From JAZGGS01 sp963714405 (GTDB taxonomy: Bacteria; Bacteroidota; Ignavibacteria; Ignavibacteriales; Ignavibacteriaceae), in NCBI GenBank assembly GCA_963714405.1, contig CAVQOH010000002.1, positions 372,001 through 436,000 of the forward strand: 64,000 bases of DNA, written 5' to 3'. Shown here piece by piece: positions 1 to 9,002 of this stretch; positions within the stretch are counted from its first letter, which is position 1, and each line of letters begins with the position of its first letter. The notes under the pieces are model-generated. The model ran no database searches, had not been told where the DNA came from, and worked only from the letters and a program-made list of their open reading frames with translations. Both the position numbers and the translations under genes were made by a program.

Positions 1-2041
1 TTATTATAACCAAAGGTAATTCTGCCGGGCACAATGGTGAAGTTATAATTGATGGACAGGATAGTAGGGCTGCTGGCATCACCAATTCATCTTCAAACAA
101 CAATTATATTACAATCTCTCATCTTACAGTCAAAAATCATACTGACAGAGAATTAGATTTAAGCTTGATATGGATTATGCGTTGATTGAATACATAAACA
201 TTCCTCAGTCTAATTGTAAGGGCGTTAGAATGTCCGACATGAGTAATGTAACAGTTTCGCATATTTTTTATTCAACAGTTGGTAATAGTGGGGCCCAAAC
301 TGATGGTATTGCTTGGGATCGATGTGATAATTTGGTAATTGAGCATAATGAGATTCATATCTTAAATAATGGTGCTGGTCATAATGATGCTATCCAAAAA
401 TATGATGAGCCAACCGGTGTTTATGATTTTACAATACGTTACAATAAAATTTATCTTAATACGAGAGATGCAAGTGACACCCAAGGTATTTTCCTTGAAG
501 ATGCAAGTGGACGTATTGAAATCTACAATAATCTTGTTGTAAGTGGAGATACTAATAAAGCTCATATTAATTTCAAAACCATACAATCAGCTTGTGATGC
601 TTATATTTATAACAATACCATAATTGCAGGAAGCCAGGTGCCATCGGGTGGAAATTTGGTTAGATTTGATGTCGAAGCAAGTGGTTCGGTCATCCGTTTT
701 CAGAACAACATAGTTGTTTGTACTTCAACCGGTCACAATCTGATTTTAATGAACGGTAGCCCAACAGTTTTGATAGATTATAACTTATGGTATTCTCCAA
801 ATGATGACGGGGTATGGAACGGAAGTAGTTGGAGCAGTTGGAGGTCAAGTGGAAATGATCCTAATGGATTAAACCAAAATCCATCACTAGATGGTACTTA
901 CAGGCCTGATAGTGAGAATGACCCTTCAGTTGACAACGGAATTCTTCTATCACTGTTTTCTGATGATTTGGATGGAATTAGCAGACCACAGGGTAATGGT
1001 TGGGATATTGGCTGTTATGAATTTGGAAGCCGTGGTGGAGATATAACACCACCGGAGGTAACAGGGGCTACATTATTAGATTCTGTTACTCTTAAAATTT
1101 TATTTTCAGAAATGCTTGATCAATCAACTGCTGAAGATGAAAATAACTATTCAATTACTAACAACATTAATATATTTAATGCATCACTATCGGGTAGTGA
1201 AGTAACACTTCAAACCTCAGTGCATTCTCCCGGATCTTATATAGTAACAGTTATTAATGTTGAGGATCTTGCCGGAAATCCTATTTCTAATTCCAACACG
1301 GCAGAATACTCACTAATACCTGCTGATAGTGTAGTTATGTATCCTATAGAAGAAGTTATTGGAATAGTACAAGAACCAGATCATACACCATCAAAAACAA
1401 TTGATGGCATGGGTGCACTTAATGGAGATCCCGATTCCAGGTGGGCGGCTGAACCAATGCCTAAAGATTTAGTTTTCGATTTAGGAACTATTAAAAGTGT
1501 AAGCAAAACTAGACTATCGTTTTATCGATGGGATGCTGGGAGAGTCTATACGTATTCGATTTTAGTTTCAAATAATAATATTGATTGGCAGACAGTTATA
1601 TCACCAAAATCATCTTCATCATCTGAATGGACTATAGATGATTTTAATGCTATACAGGCGAGGTATATAAAAGTATACTTTATTGATAACAATGAAAGTG
1701 GTTGGGCAGGATTGTGGGAAGGTCAGATCTGGGGAAATTCAGTAACTGCAATTGATCCGCTTAATAATGGTGTGCCAAGAGATTATTCGTTAGAGCAAAA
1801 TTATCCCAATCCTTTTAATCCTTCAACTAAAATTAGATTTAACTTAACTGAAAAATCAAACGTAATTCTCAAAGTATTTAACTCTCTTGGGCAGGAAGTT
1901 GCTGAACTGATTAACACTAATTTAGAAAGGGGAGTTCAAGAAGTAGACTTTAATGCATCAGGATTGGCTTCAGGTGTTTATTTTTACAGGATTGTTGCTG
2001 GTAATTTTATTGATACGAAAAAAATGATATTGCTAAGATAA
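1..2041 (+). CDS. T9SS-exported beta-helix / discoidin-like protein, 5'-truncated and frameshifted
   Basis: The 3' part of a large secreted protein. Frame 3 is open from the left edge to a TGA near 184 and encodes beta-helix-like sequence (ending VKNHTDRELDLS). The reading continues in frame 2 from about base 155-170 (DYALIEYINIPQ) to a TAA at 2039-2041, so one base appears lost between 150 and 172. The ATG at 170 is therefore probably not a real start. Order of domains in the frame-2 part: right-handed parallel beta-helix (about residues 1-285 from that ATG), an Ig-like SbsA-type domain after DITPPEV (about 290-385), an F5/8-type-C (discoidin-like) module (about 400-525), and a C-terminal T9SS type A sorting domain starting at YSLEQNYPNPFNPSTKI. 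The family is normally outer-surface or secreted, often polysaccharide-binding or lyase-like. The enzymatic activity cannot be told from this part. Confidence 0.8.
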
Positions 2042-2069
2042 ACTAGTGCGAAAAGATTGTTTGATAGAT

Positions 2070-2116
2070 AAATCCAATCCTGATTTTAGTTAAAATCAGG
2101 ATTGGATTTATTTTGT
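2070..2116 (+). terminator. Rho-independent terminator after the beta-helix gene
   Basis: A perfect 19-base inverted repeat (2070-2088 and 2091-2109, only GT between the arms, so the real loop takes in the innermost pairs) is followed by ATTTTGTTT. It lies 29 bases after the plus-strand stop and before the convergent end of the wzy-like gene, so it ends plus-strand transcription and may block read-through the other way too. Confidence 0.85.
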
Positions 2117-2157
2117 TTACCTACCTCACATACTTATTTCAAGTTTGATATTTTCAG

Positions 2158-3417
2158 TTACTCTAAGTTTTTGTGTTCCTGTTTCAAAATCTGAGCAAAT
2201 AAAGTTATATATGAAAACATAAAAACAACCCCAATTTGTTGCTGAGGTCTGATAATTGTACTTTCCTGTATATTTAGCAGTAGAGTAATTAAAATAAACC
2301 ATTGCCAATGGAATTTTTTATTTAGTTTACTTAAGTTTAGACCAAAATTTATAACTGCCAGAACGAACAGACCCAGCCCAACTATACCAACCTCGTTAAG
2401 TATATCTAGATAACCATTATGAGCCTGATTTGGTAACCAGACGAATTGCTCATAAAGTCTAAGTAAGTCTTCATTTGTAACCACCCAGTATGCCTGGAAA
2501 CCGCAACCTAAAATGGGATGTTTGCCGGCTTCAATCAAAATTTCTTCCCACAAAACTGTTCTACCAGTAAATGTAATGTCTTTACCAATTAATCCTGGTA
2601 GCATATTAAAAAATTCAGGATCAAAAGTAACAGTCATTAAGATTATTGAAAAAAGAGCGGTAATTGTTATTGTTGAAAAAGTTTTTTTAATACCTAATGG
2701 ATGAAATATTTTATCAGCCTGAAATAAACCAAAAACAAGAAGAAGAACAGCTGCACTTATAATTGATGTTCCGCTTCGTGATCCAACTAGTAATGCCAAA
2801 GAAAATAAAATAATAACAGAGGATAACACTTTTTTCTTTAATGATTCAGAATTAGTAAATGCAATAACCCAAAAAATTAAACTTAACAGAGAGGATTGTC
2901 CAAGACCATTCTTAGTCATAGCCAATCCCCTCCAAACACCATTTCTATCCAGTGCAGCAGGAATTGTAAACACAGAAGCCAACGAAACTAATACGAAACC
3001 AGCTAGAACGTACTGAAAATATTTAAGGTTCTCATCAACATCATCACAATAAATTAATGCAGCAGCACTTACAATAAAAGCTGTTAAGAATTGAAAATAT
3101 CTTTTAAAGGATACAACCGGAAAATCAGACCACAGAATGCTGAGTGCGCACCAAAAAAGGAAAATGGTTAAGATCTTTTCTCGTTTTATAAGTGAAATAA
3201 AATCAAACCTCTTAAATACGATCGTAACAAACGAAATCATAAATAAGCTTGAAAAAACAATCTGGTTTAAAATATTACTGCTTGCAACATCTTCAACATC
3301 AACAATTTTTTCACGGAAGGGTAGTGCTGTTCCCCAAAATGAAAAGAAAATGTACAATACGAATGAGACCTTTGCAGCGATGGTTAAATATTTTAAGGTG
3401 TTATCTTGTTTATTCAA
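2158..3417 (-). CDS. O-antigen ligase / Wzy polymerase family membrane protein
   Basis: A 419-residue protein made mostly of hydrophobic segments (about 10-12 membrane spans). It has a large loop near residues 275-335 with TGRTVLWEEIL, HPILGCGF and QAHNGYLDILNEVG, the conserved block of the Wzy_C/O-antigen ligase (PF04932) family. Such proteins polymerise lipid-linked oligosaccharide repeat units or ligate polysaccharide at the periplasmic face of the inner membrane. It is the last gene of the minus-strand polysaccharide locus and follows a glycosyltransferase and a Wzx flippase, which fits a Wzx/Wzy-dependent pathway and favours polymerase over ligase. Sequence alone does not separate Wzy from WaaL. 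The start at 3417 is the first plausible methionine (MNKQDN), before the first hydrophobic segment. Confidence 0.85.
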   Translation of the reverse strand: MNKQDNTLKYLTIAAKVSFVLYIFFSFWGTALPFREKIVDVEDVASSNILNQIVFSSLFMISFVTIVFKRFDFISLIKREKILTIFLFWCALSILWSDFPVVSFKRYFQFLTAFIVSAAALIYCDDVDENLKYFQYVLAGFVLVSLASVFTIPAALDRNGVWRGLAMTKNGLGQSSLLSLIFWVIAFTNSESLKKKVLSSVIILFSLALLVGSRSGTSIISAAVLLLVFGLFQADKIFHPLGIKKTFSTITITALFSIILMTVTFDPEFFNMLPGLIGKDITFTGRTVLWEEILIEAGKHPILGCGFQAYWVVTNEDLLRLYEQFVWLPNQAHNGYLDILNEVGIVGLGLFVLAVINFGLNLSKLNKKFHWQWFILITLLLNIQESTIIRPQQQIGVVFMFSYITLFAQILKQEHKNLE

Positions 3418-3455
3418 TTGTAAACCAAATTACTAGTTGATTATGTTTATTACTG

Positions 3456-4448
3456 TTACGGATGGTTATAAGCTCGCAGGGTTAGTTGAACTATATTTTT
3501 CCACGAATATTTTAATTTATTAGCCCGATTTGCTGCTTTTCCCATATTCCTTAGTTTTTCTTTATCCTTAAAAACATTCGTTATTACATGAGCTAAATTA
3601 TGGGAATTATTTTCTTTTAACAGAATACCGGTTTCACCATTGTTTATTACTTCAGCAAAATCTCCTACCTTTGTAGCAATTGCAGGTTTTTTAAAAGTAT
3701 TTGCCAGATGAATTATTCCACTGTGATCAATTTTTTCATACGGAAGTACAACAGCATCTGCAGCAACAATCAATCGAGGTACTTTTGAAGATTTTGATTT
3801 AATTTTGCATAACGCCTCAAGAAGTGTATTCAATCCTTTATATTCTCTAATATAACCAAAAAACAGAAGAACATTTTCATTCTCTTTCAGATCAAAAAAA
3901 TCCCTGGCTTCCTTTATGGATGGAAGTCTTTCAGGAAGGTAATTGTCAAAATTTCCATGAGGAATAATCTTAATTTTATCTTCCGGAATATTAAAATTAG
4001 CCAGCAGTTTACTTTTTACGTAAGATGAATGAACAATTATAACTTTAGATGCTTTATATGCGGTAAGTTGAAGTAAATTATCAAATCTACTTTTTTCATG
4101 AGGTAGTACGTTATGTGCAGTTATTACAAGCTGAACATTAAACATTCTTAAAAGTAATAAGAATATTGGTTCAAACTTTACACGAAAAAACTGGTAATGT
4201 ACTACAACATTTCGTTTTTTAATGGATTTATATAATATCTTGAACAAATATTTTATATAAACAAAAATCTTAAAAAACTTAGAACTGTTTTGCTGTTTAG
4301 AAGGAAGCCATTTTTTAATAATCAGATCTTCATTTTGTTTAACAACGCGGTTTTCAGGTACTAGCAATTCTACATCTACTTCATGGGCAATCAAACCGGA
4401 GCAAAGACATAATGAATAATCATTACCTACCAAAGCGTCTATCATCAT
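3456..4448 (-). CDS. Glycosyltransferase family 4, probable internal deletion
   Basis: A GT-B glycosyltransferase that adds a sugar to the lipid-linked repeat unit at the cytoplasmic face. The N-terminal half has VITAHNVLPHE and SSYVKSKL. The C-terminal half has FFGYIREYKG and IDHSGIIHLANTFKKPAIAT, the sugar-nucleotide side. At 330 residues it is short for the family (about 370-400). The text runs straight from PRLIVA into ADAVVLPYEK, whereas relatives have about 45-50 residues between the LIVAG strand and the AADAVVLPY strand, so an in-frame deletion is likely and activity is doubtful. The ATG at 4448 has no ribosome site. An AGGAGG at 4488-4483 sits 4 bases before an in-frame ATT (4478-4476), which would add SQSNNKINV-like sequence before MMIDALVG. 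It lies 42 bases after the flippase stop, so it is co-transcribed. Confidence 0.75.
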   Translation of the reverse strand: MMIDALVGNDYSLCLCSGLIAHEVDVELLVPENRVVKQNEDLIIKKWLPSKQQNSSKFFKIFVYIKYLFKILYKSIKKRNVVVHYQFFRVKFEPIFLLLLRMFNVQLVITAHNVLPHEKSRFDNLLQLTAYKASKVIIVHSSYVKSKLLANFNIPEDKIKIIPHGNFDNYLPERLPSIKEARDFFDLKENENVLLFFGYIREYKGLNTLLEALCKIKSKSSKVPRLIVAADAVVLPYEKIDHSGIIHLANTFKKPAIATKVGDFAEVINNGETGILLKENNSHNLAHVITNVFKDKEKLRNMGKAANRANKLKYSWKNIVQLTLRAYNHP

Positions 4449-4482
4449 TACATTTATTTTATTATTACTTTGAGAAATGAGT

Positions 4483-4488
4483 CCTCCT
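4483..4488 (-). promoter_or_regulatory. Shine-Dalgarno site questioning the start of the downstream GT4 gene
   Basis: A perfect AGGAGG (minus strand) lies just after the flippase stop codon and 35 bases before the only ATG of the next gene. It is better placed for an ATT at 4478-4476 in the same frame. Good Shine-Dalgarno sites are uncommon in this window, so the ATT may be the true start or a mutated ATG. Confidence 0.5.
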
Positions 4489-4490
4489 AA

Positions 4491-5945
4491 TTATAATTTG
4501 TTTTTTTTAACTTTTAATAAATGTTTTAGTATCTGGGTAATCACCATTTTTGCTTCGGGCATAAAAAAGTAAACTGCAACCAGGTATCCAATTGTTAATA
4601 AAGCTTTATAAATAAATACATCTGGTGTAAATAAATAATATATAATTAAGGCTGAAATAGTTATTGATGATGGTTTAATCAGGTTTGTAAAAGCTATTTT
4701 TAAATTGTATTTAATAAGGTATAAGTAATGAAATAGCACCGAGGAAAATCTTGCAATTATAATTGAATAAACCGCACCCATAATTCCCCAAATGGGCACC
4801 ATTATCAATGCACCGGATAAACTAAGTATGCTCGAAATAACCCCTACTCTTAAAGTGCTTGCCGGAAAACCTGCCGACACCAAAGAATAGCCCATTATGT
4901 TTGACATTGAGTTCAAAAAGAAAGAAACCATTAAAAACGAAAATACAAGAGAGGAATCTAAATATTTAATTGAAAAAAGAAGTTGAATTATTTCCTTATT
5001 AAAGAGAAAAGAAATTAACAACACTACATTTATTATTGTTGAAATAGTAAAAAGTGATTTGTTCATCAAGTTAATTGCATTATCGTGCTCTCCTTTTGAA
5101 AAAAGTTTTGATAAACTTGGATAAAACACAACGATGAACGAATTAAAGCCCTTTTTCCCCGCAGTAGGAATTTTACCAGCTACATCATAGCTGGCAATGC
5201 TTACAGGATTTAAATAAGCACCAATAATAAAAACATTTACCTGGTTATATATAAAGGTTAGTATGCTGTTCATATAAATTGGGGCACTGAATTTTATAAT
5301 TCTCTTAATATTTCCTGCTGTTACATCCCAGCGTAAAATGTCTTTATACTTTGCAAAAATGATTTGTAGAGCCACTGTAAGAAACGCAACTCCTATTTCT
5401 ATGTACAAAACATTTTTAAGTGTTAAGTCGTCAGCGTAAATGATAATTAGCAGAAGAGCAACCCTTAGTATAGAAGTGATAATTTGAATAAGTGCATATT
5501 TTTTAAAAAGGTTCATCCCCTGCAATAAGTTAAAAAACAAACTTCTCAGATTATCCAGTATAAAAAGGAATATTATTATGTGTAAAAAATCAGATGCAGT
5601 AAAGCTAAAAAGTGAAAATAAAATATCACCAAAAAATATTACTAGAACTGAAAAAATAATTATGAATATTGCTCTTAATATCAGTGTTGGAACAAGAGTA
5701 GATTTTTTTTCCCGCTCAATTGCACTTGCAACAAATTTTACTAAACTAAGTTCTAACCCTAAACTGCTAATGATGTTTAAAAAATTAGCGATTACAATTA
5801 TCAGAGCATAAATTCCAAATTCCTCTTTACTGATCTGCCTTGTAATGATCATTATGCTGATAAAATGGAATAGCATACTGGCCATGGTACCAGCAGAAGT
5901 AGCAAGTGATCCCTTGATAAAATTCTTTTTAAATTTATCGTCCAA
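4491..5945 (-). CDS. Wzx-like polysaccharide flippase (MOP superfamily)
   Basis: 484 residues with about 12-14 hydrophobic helices over the whole length and a basic C-terminus (LKHLLKVKKNKL). The N-terminal block KGSLATSAGTMASMLFHFIS followed by RQISKEEFGIYAL is typical of the polysaccharide biosynthesis/oligosaccharide flippase family (Polysacc_synt, PF01943/PF13440). It would flip undecaprenyl-diphosphate-linked repeat units across the inner membrane. It sits between glycosyltransferase genes and upstream of the Wzy-like gene in one minus-strand transcript. Substrate specificity cannot be read from the sequence. Confidence 0.9.
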   Translation of the reverse strand: MDDKFKKNFIKGSLATSAGTMASMLFHFISIMIITRQISKEEFGIYALIIVIANFLNIISSLGLELSLVKFVASAIEREKKSTLVPTLILRAIFIIIFSVLVIFFGDILFSLFSFTASDFLHIIIFLFILDNLRSLFFNLLQGMNLFKKYALIQIITSILRVALLLIIIYADDLTLKNVLYIEIGVAFLTVALQIIFAKYKDILRWDVTAGNIKRIIKFSAPIYMNSILTFIYNQVNVFIIGAYLNPVSIASYDVAGKIPTAGKKGFNSFIVVFYPSLSKLFSKGEHDNAINLMNKSLFTISTIINVVLLISFLFNKEIIQLLFSIKYLDSSLVFSFLMVSFFLNSMSNIMGYSLVSAGFPASTLRVGVISSILSLSGALIMVPIWGIMGAVYSIIIARFSSVLFHYLYLIKYNLKIAFTNLIKPSSITISALIIYYLFTPDVFIYKALLTIGYLVAVYFFMPEAKMVITQILKHLLKVKKNKL

Positions 5946-5976
5946 TGAAATCCTGAATTAAATTATAAATTCATCA

Positions 5977-6849
5977 CTATTTGTCCTTAAAAGCAGCCCG
6001 CATTCTTTGCTTTTGCTCTTTACTAATAAAATTTTTCAATTCCTTCGAAACCTGCAAATCTGCACCGCCAAATTTTGCCCAAAAGTACGAACCAATGCTT
6101 AATAAACTTCCAATAATTATAGGTTTTCTTGTAATTTCTTTAATAAATTTTAGTGTGATAAAGAGTGAAGAGTATCCGAGGGAATAAAATTTGATACCTG
6201 TTCTAATCCTGTATTTTATTGAATGCCCGCTCCATGTGCCTGTACACCTGTGGTGAAATAACTTATATTCTTTAAATGATCTAACTTTCCAGCCGTGCAT
6301 TCTTGCAGTCATTTCTGCTGCTGCATCAATGCCTCCATACTTTAAAGGAGAATATCCACCAACCTTTTCAAAGCACTCTTTTCTGAACAACTGAAAGGGA
6401 CCACCAACGCTATTTGAGGCACAGGGTAGTTCTTTAAACTCACCGTCACAAAAATCAAAACGTATGCCACCAGCTATACCAAGCTTTTCATCCTTCTCAA
6501 ATATTTTTAATATACTTTCGTAATAATCCGGATTGAATGAAACATCAGCATCTAAGTTCCCAACGTAATCAAATTGAATATCACCTAAATTGTTATATGC
6601 GTACATTACTGCTTTTGCTTTGGAGCCAAAGCTTCTTACTTTTTCGCCGGAACTTCTCAATATTTTTATAAACTTATGTTTTGAACTGTAAGATTCCACA
6701 ATTTCATCTGTTTTATCAGTTGAACCATCACTTACAATTATCCATTGTTGCGGTAGAATAGTTTGATTGAGAACAGATTTAATTGTTTTCTCAATAAACT
6801 CTTCTTCATTCTTTGCTGCAGTAAGTAAAACGTATTTAAAATTGTTCAT
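5977..6849 (-). CDS. Glycosyltransferase family 2
   Basis: A 290-residue GT-A enzyme. It starts with KYVLLTAAKNEEEFIEKTIKSV, the nucleotide-binding strand, followed by VSDGSTDKT. NLDADV near residue 100 is the DXD metal-binding motif. GGIDAAAEMTARMHGWKV near residues 187-204 is the acceptor side. HHRCTGTWSG follows, and the C-terminus has a hydrophobic stretch (PIIIGSLLSIGSYFW) that may contact the membrane. It transfers a sugar from a nucleotide donor during repeat-unit assembly in the cytoplasm. It lies 31 bases before the flippase gene and 43 after the GT4 gene, in the same operon. Confidence 0.88.
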   Translation of the reverse strand: MNNFKYVLLTAAKNEEEFIEKTIKSVLNQTILPQQWIIVSDGSTDKTDEIVESYSSKHKFIKILRSSGEKVRSFGSKAKAVMYAYNNLGDIQFDYVGNLDADVSFNPDYYESILKIFEKDEKLGIAGGIRFDFCDGEFKELPCASNSVGGPFQLFRKECFEKVGGYSPLKYGGIDAAAEMTARMHGWKVRSFKEYKLFHHRCTGTWSGHSIKYRIRTGIKFYSLGYSSLFITLKFIKEITRKPIIIGSLLSIGSYFWAKFGGADLQVSKELKNFISKEQKQRMRAAFKDK

Positions 6850-6892
6850 AAACTGATTAATGTTTTCTATTCTTTTATTAGCACTTGTGGAA

Positions 6893-8089
6893 TTACCTTA
6901 TAAGGTTTTCATAAATTCCTAACAGCTCTCTACTTTGATTTTCCCAAACATAATTTTGGTAAATTTCACTTCCTTTTTTTACAACTTCTTCGGCTTTTTC
7001 AGGATTTGAATATATATAATGAATAACTTCAACTAAACTATTTACGTTTCCAGCTTCAAAATAAAAAATAGAATCCTCATCAAAATAATCCTTTATACCC
7101 TGCGTTTTTGGTACAACCACGGGTTTTTTCATATGAAGATATTCAAAAATTCTGGTTGGAAAATTGATTTGTGTAAATGGACCAAGTTTATTTGGAATAA
7201 TACCAATATCGCACTCAGGGATCATCTCAGCAATTTTATCTATTGGAACAATACCGCAATATTTGATCACATTACCTAGTTTTAAATTCTCAATCATTTC
7301 TAAAAATGGCGTAACGAACTCACCGGGACCATACACAATTAGTTGTAATCCTGGTATTATATCTTTCAAAATATTTACAGCATTTACAAGATCATCTAAT
7401 CCATGTCTTTCCACAATAACTCCGTGAAACATCAATGTGAATTTTTTTTCATCACTATTTGTTTTTGCTTTATTAACATGGTTGTTAAAAATTGATTCCT
7501 GAGGTGAGTTCATTATGATATTAATTTTATTTTTAGGGCATCCGCGTTGAACAAATCTATCAAGGAAGGATTTATTTGTAGTTATAACTGAATGAGCAAA
7601 TTTAATGCTAATTTTTTCCTGCCATTTTAACAATTTAGTTAATCTGCCTGCATCGCCTTCAGAATATTTTGTCATTAAAATTTCAGGTGAAGGATCATGC
7701 AAATCCAGGATAATTTTTTTACCAAAAATTTTAGGAATTACACCTAAAAACACTAAAAAATCAGGCATGTTATGAACATGAATCACATCATACCTGTTTT
7801 TAAGAAACAATAAGTTAAGTTTAAAGAACACACGTAAAAAGAAAATTGAATATAAAGTAACATATTTACTTTTTGAAGTTCTGGATTTGGACATGTTTAT
7901 TCTATACACATTAACACCATAAACAGTTTCCTTTTTAACCTGCTCGGGTCTTCTCAGGCAAATCATATCTACCTGGTAACCCGCATTTATTAAGCTATCC
8001 GCTTCCCTCCTTGGTCTTGGATCAGTAGGTGAATAAGAATAGACCACCATTAATACTTTTTTTGTTTTCAATTTTTTAGCCAACCGCAA
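6893..8089 (-). CDS. Glycosyltransferase family 4
   Basis: 398 residues, full length for a GT-B retaining glycosyltransferase. The N-terminal domain starts KKVLMVVYSYSPTDPRPRRE and includes YDVIHVHNMPDFL and DLHDPSPE. The C-terminal domain includes FHGVIVERHGLDDLV, YGPGEFV and FPTRIFEYLHMKKPVVVP, where the E of FEYL is the conserved donor-binding glutamate. In contrast to the GT4 at 3456-4448, all usual parts are present. Its start overlaps the end of the deacetylase gene by 14 bases, so the two are translationally coupled. Confidence 0.9.
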   Translation of the reverse strand: MRLAKKLKTKKVLMVVYSYSPTDPRPRREADSLINAGYQVDMICLRRPEQVKKETVYGVNVYRINMSKSRTSKSKYVTLYSIFFLRVFFKLNLLFLKNRYDVIHVHNMPDFLVFLGVIPKIFGKKIILDLHDPSPEILMTKYSEGDAGRLTKLLKWQEKISIKFAHSVITTNKSFLDRFVQRGCPKNKINIIMNSPQESIFNNHVNKAKTNSDEKKFTLMFHGVIVERHGLDDLVNAVNILKDIIPGLQLIVYGPGEFVTPFLEMIENLKLGNVIKYCGIVPIDKIAEMIPECDIGIIPNKLGPFTQINFPTRIFEYLHMKKPVVVPKTQGIKDYFDEDSIFYFEAGNVNSLVEVIHYIYSNPEKAEEVVKKGSEIYQNYVWENQSRELLGIYENLIR

Positions 8090-9002
8090 TCATTTTCTTA
8101 CAATGAATAGCAATTTCCTTAGGCAGGGCATTCCAATATTTACCATTGAAATTTTCTTTAATATACTCTAAAAAGTTAGAATAGATTTTTATTGGGAACT
8201 GCTCCATCTCTCTCCTGTTTGCAAAATTCAAATAATCTGGGTGAACATTTACCATCACCATGCCTCCCTTCTCGGCAATCCAGTTTAATTTTTTATACCA
8301 AATATCCGGTGTTTCTTCTTTCATAAGAATGTAAAGAGTAAAATCCTGCACTAAAGTATAAGGAAGTTCAAGATAGCTGGAATTACCATTTTTAGTTTTA
8401 ACCCAAAAAGGAAAAATTGTTCCCATTCCATCGGGTTGTGGTTCAAAAGGATCAGTATCAAATGTAGATAAATCATATTCAATATTTAATTTTCCAATCC
8501 ATTCCAGATTATGGTGCATTGCAGGAGCTCTGAAACCAACAGAATTCCATTCAAGTAAATATTGATTTATCTTCTTTGCTCTTTCAGTAAAAATTTTTTC
8601 ATCTTTAAATAATTTCCCATCGTGATTTAATCCATGAACACCAACTTCAAATCCCTCGCTTGTTATAAGATCTCTCAGTTCTTTATCAACTTCATATCTT
8701 TCTGGTACAAAATTAAATGATGATTTAAAACCTAGTTGTTTTTCTAATTCCATGAGTTGTTTACATTTATCATGCCCACCTCTTAACTCCACATCATGTG
8801 TAAGAACAACTGCAAAATCTTTTCCACCGGGCCATCCTTTCCAGTAACCTGGCTTTTCTTCGCTCCCTGGAAAAATTGGCCAAACATTTTTATACTTGTT
8901 CACTTGCCTTTTAACTAAAAATCTTCTTACAATAAGTTGTACTCTTCTTGGAATTATTGGTTTTAGCAAATAAAATAATTTTTCCTTCATAATCTCAATC
9001 AT
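8076..9002 (-). CDS. Polysaccharide deacetylase family protein (CE4/NodB-like)
   Basis: 308 residues. LTHDVE near residue 68 carries the first Asp of the NodB motif 1; EVGVHGLNHDG near 118 is the motif-2 HxxxxD-like metal site; VGFRAPAMHHN near 156 is motif 3 (R-x-P); and VNVHPDY near 248 is the C-terminal His motif. CE4 enzymes remove N- or O-acetyl groups from polysaccharides. Relatives in EpsH/exosortase-A exopolysaccharide loci sit next to FemAB-like genes, exactly as here. There is no signal peptide, only a basic amphipathic N-terminus, so it may act on cytoplasmic lipid-linked intermediates. Its ATG overlaps the FemAB stop (ATGA), and its end overlaps the next GT4 gene. Confidence 0.82.
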   Translation of the reverse strand: MIEIMKEKLFYLLKPIIPRRVQLIVRRFLVKRQVNKYKNVWPIFPGSEEKPGYWKGWPGGKDFAVVLTHDVELRGGHDKCKQLMELEKQLGFKSSFNFVPERYEVDKELRDLITSEGFEVGVHGLNHDGKLFKDEKIFTERAKKINQYLLEWNSVGFRAPAMHHNLEWIGKLNIEYDLSTFDTDPFEPQPDGMGTIFPFWVKTKNGNSSYLELPYTLVQDFTLYILMKEETPDIWYKKLNWIAEKGGMVMVNVHPDYLNFANRREMEQFPIKIYSNFLEYIKENFNGKYWNALPKEIAIHCKKMIAVG

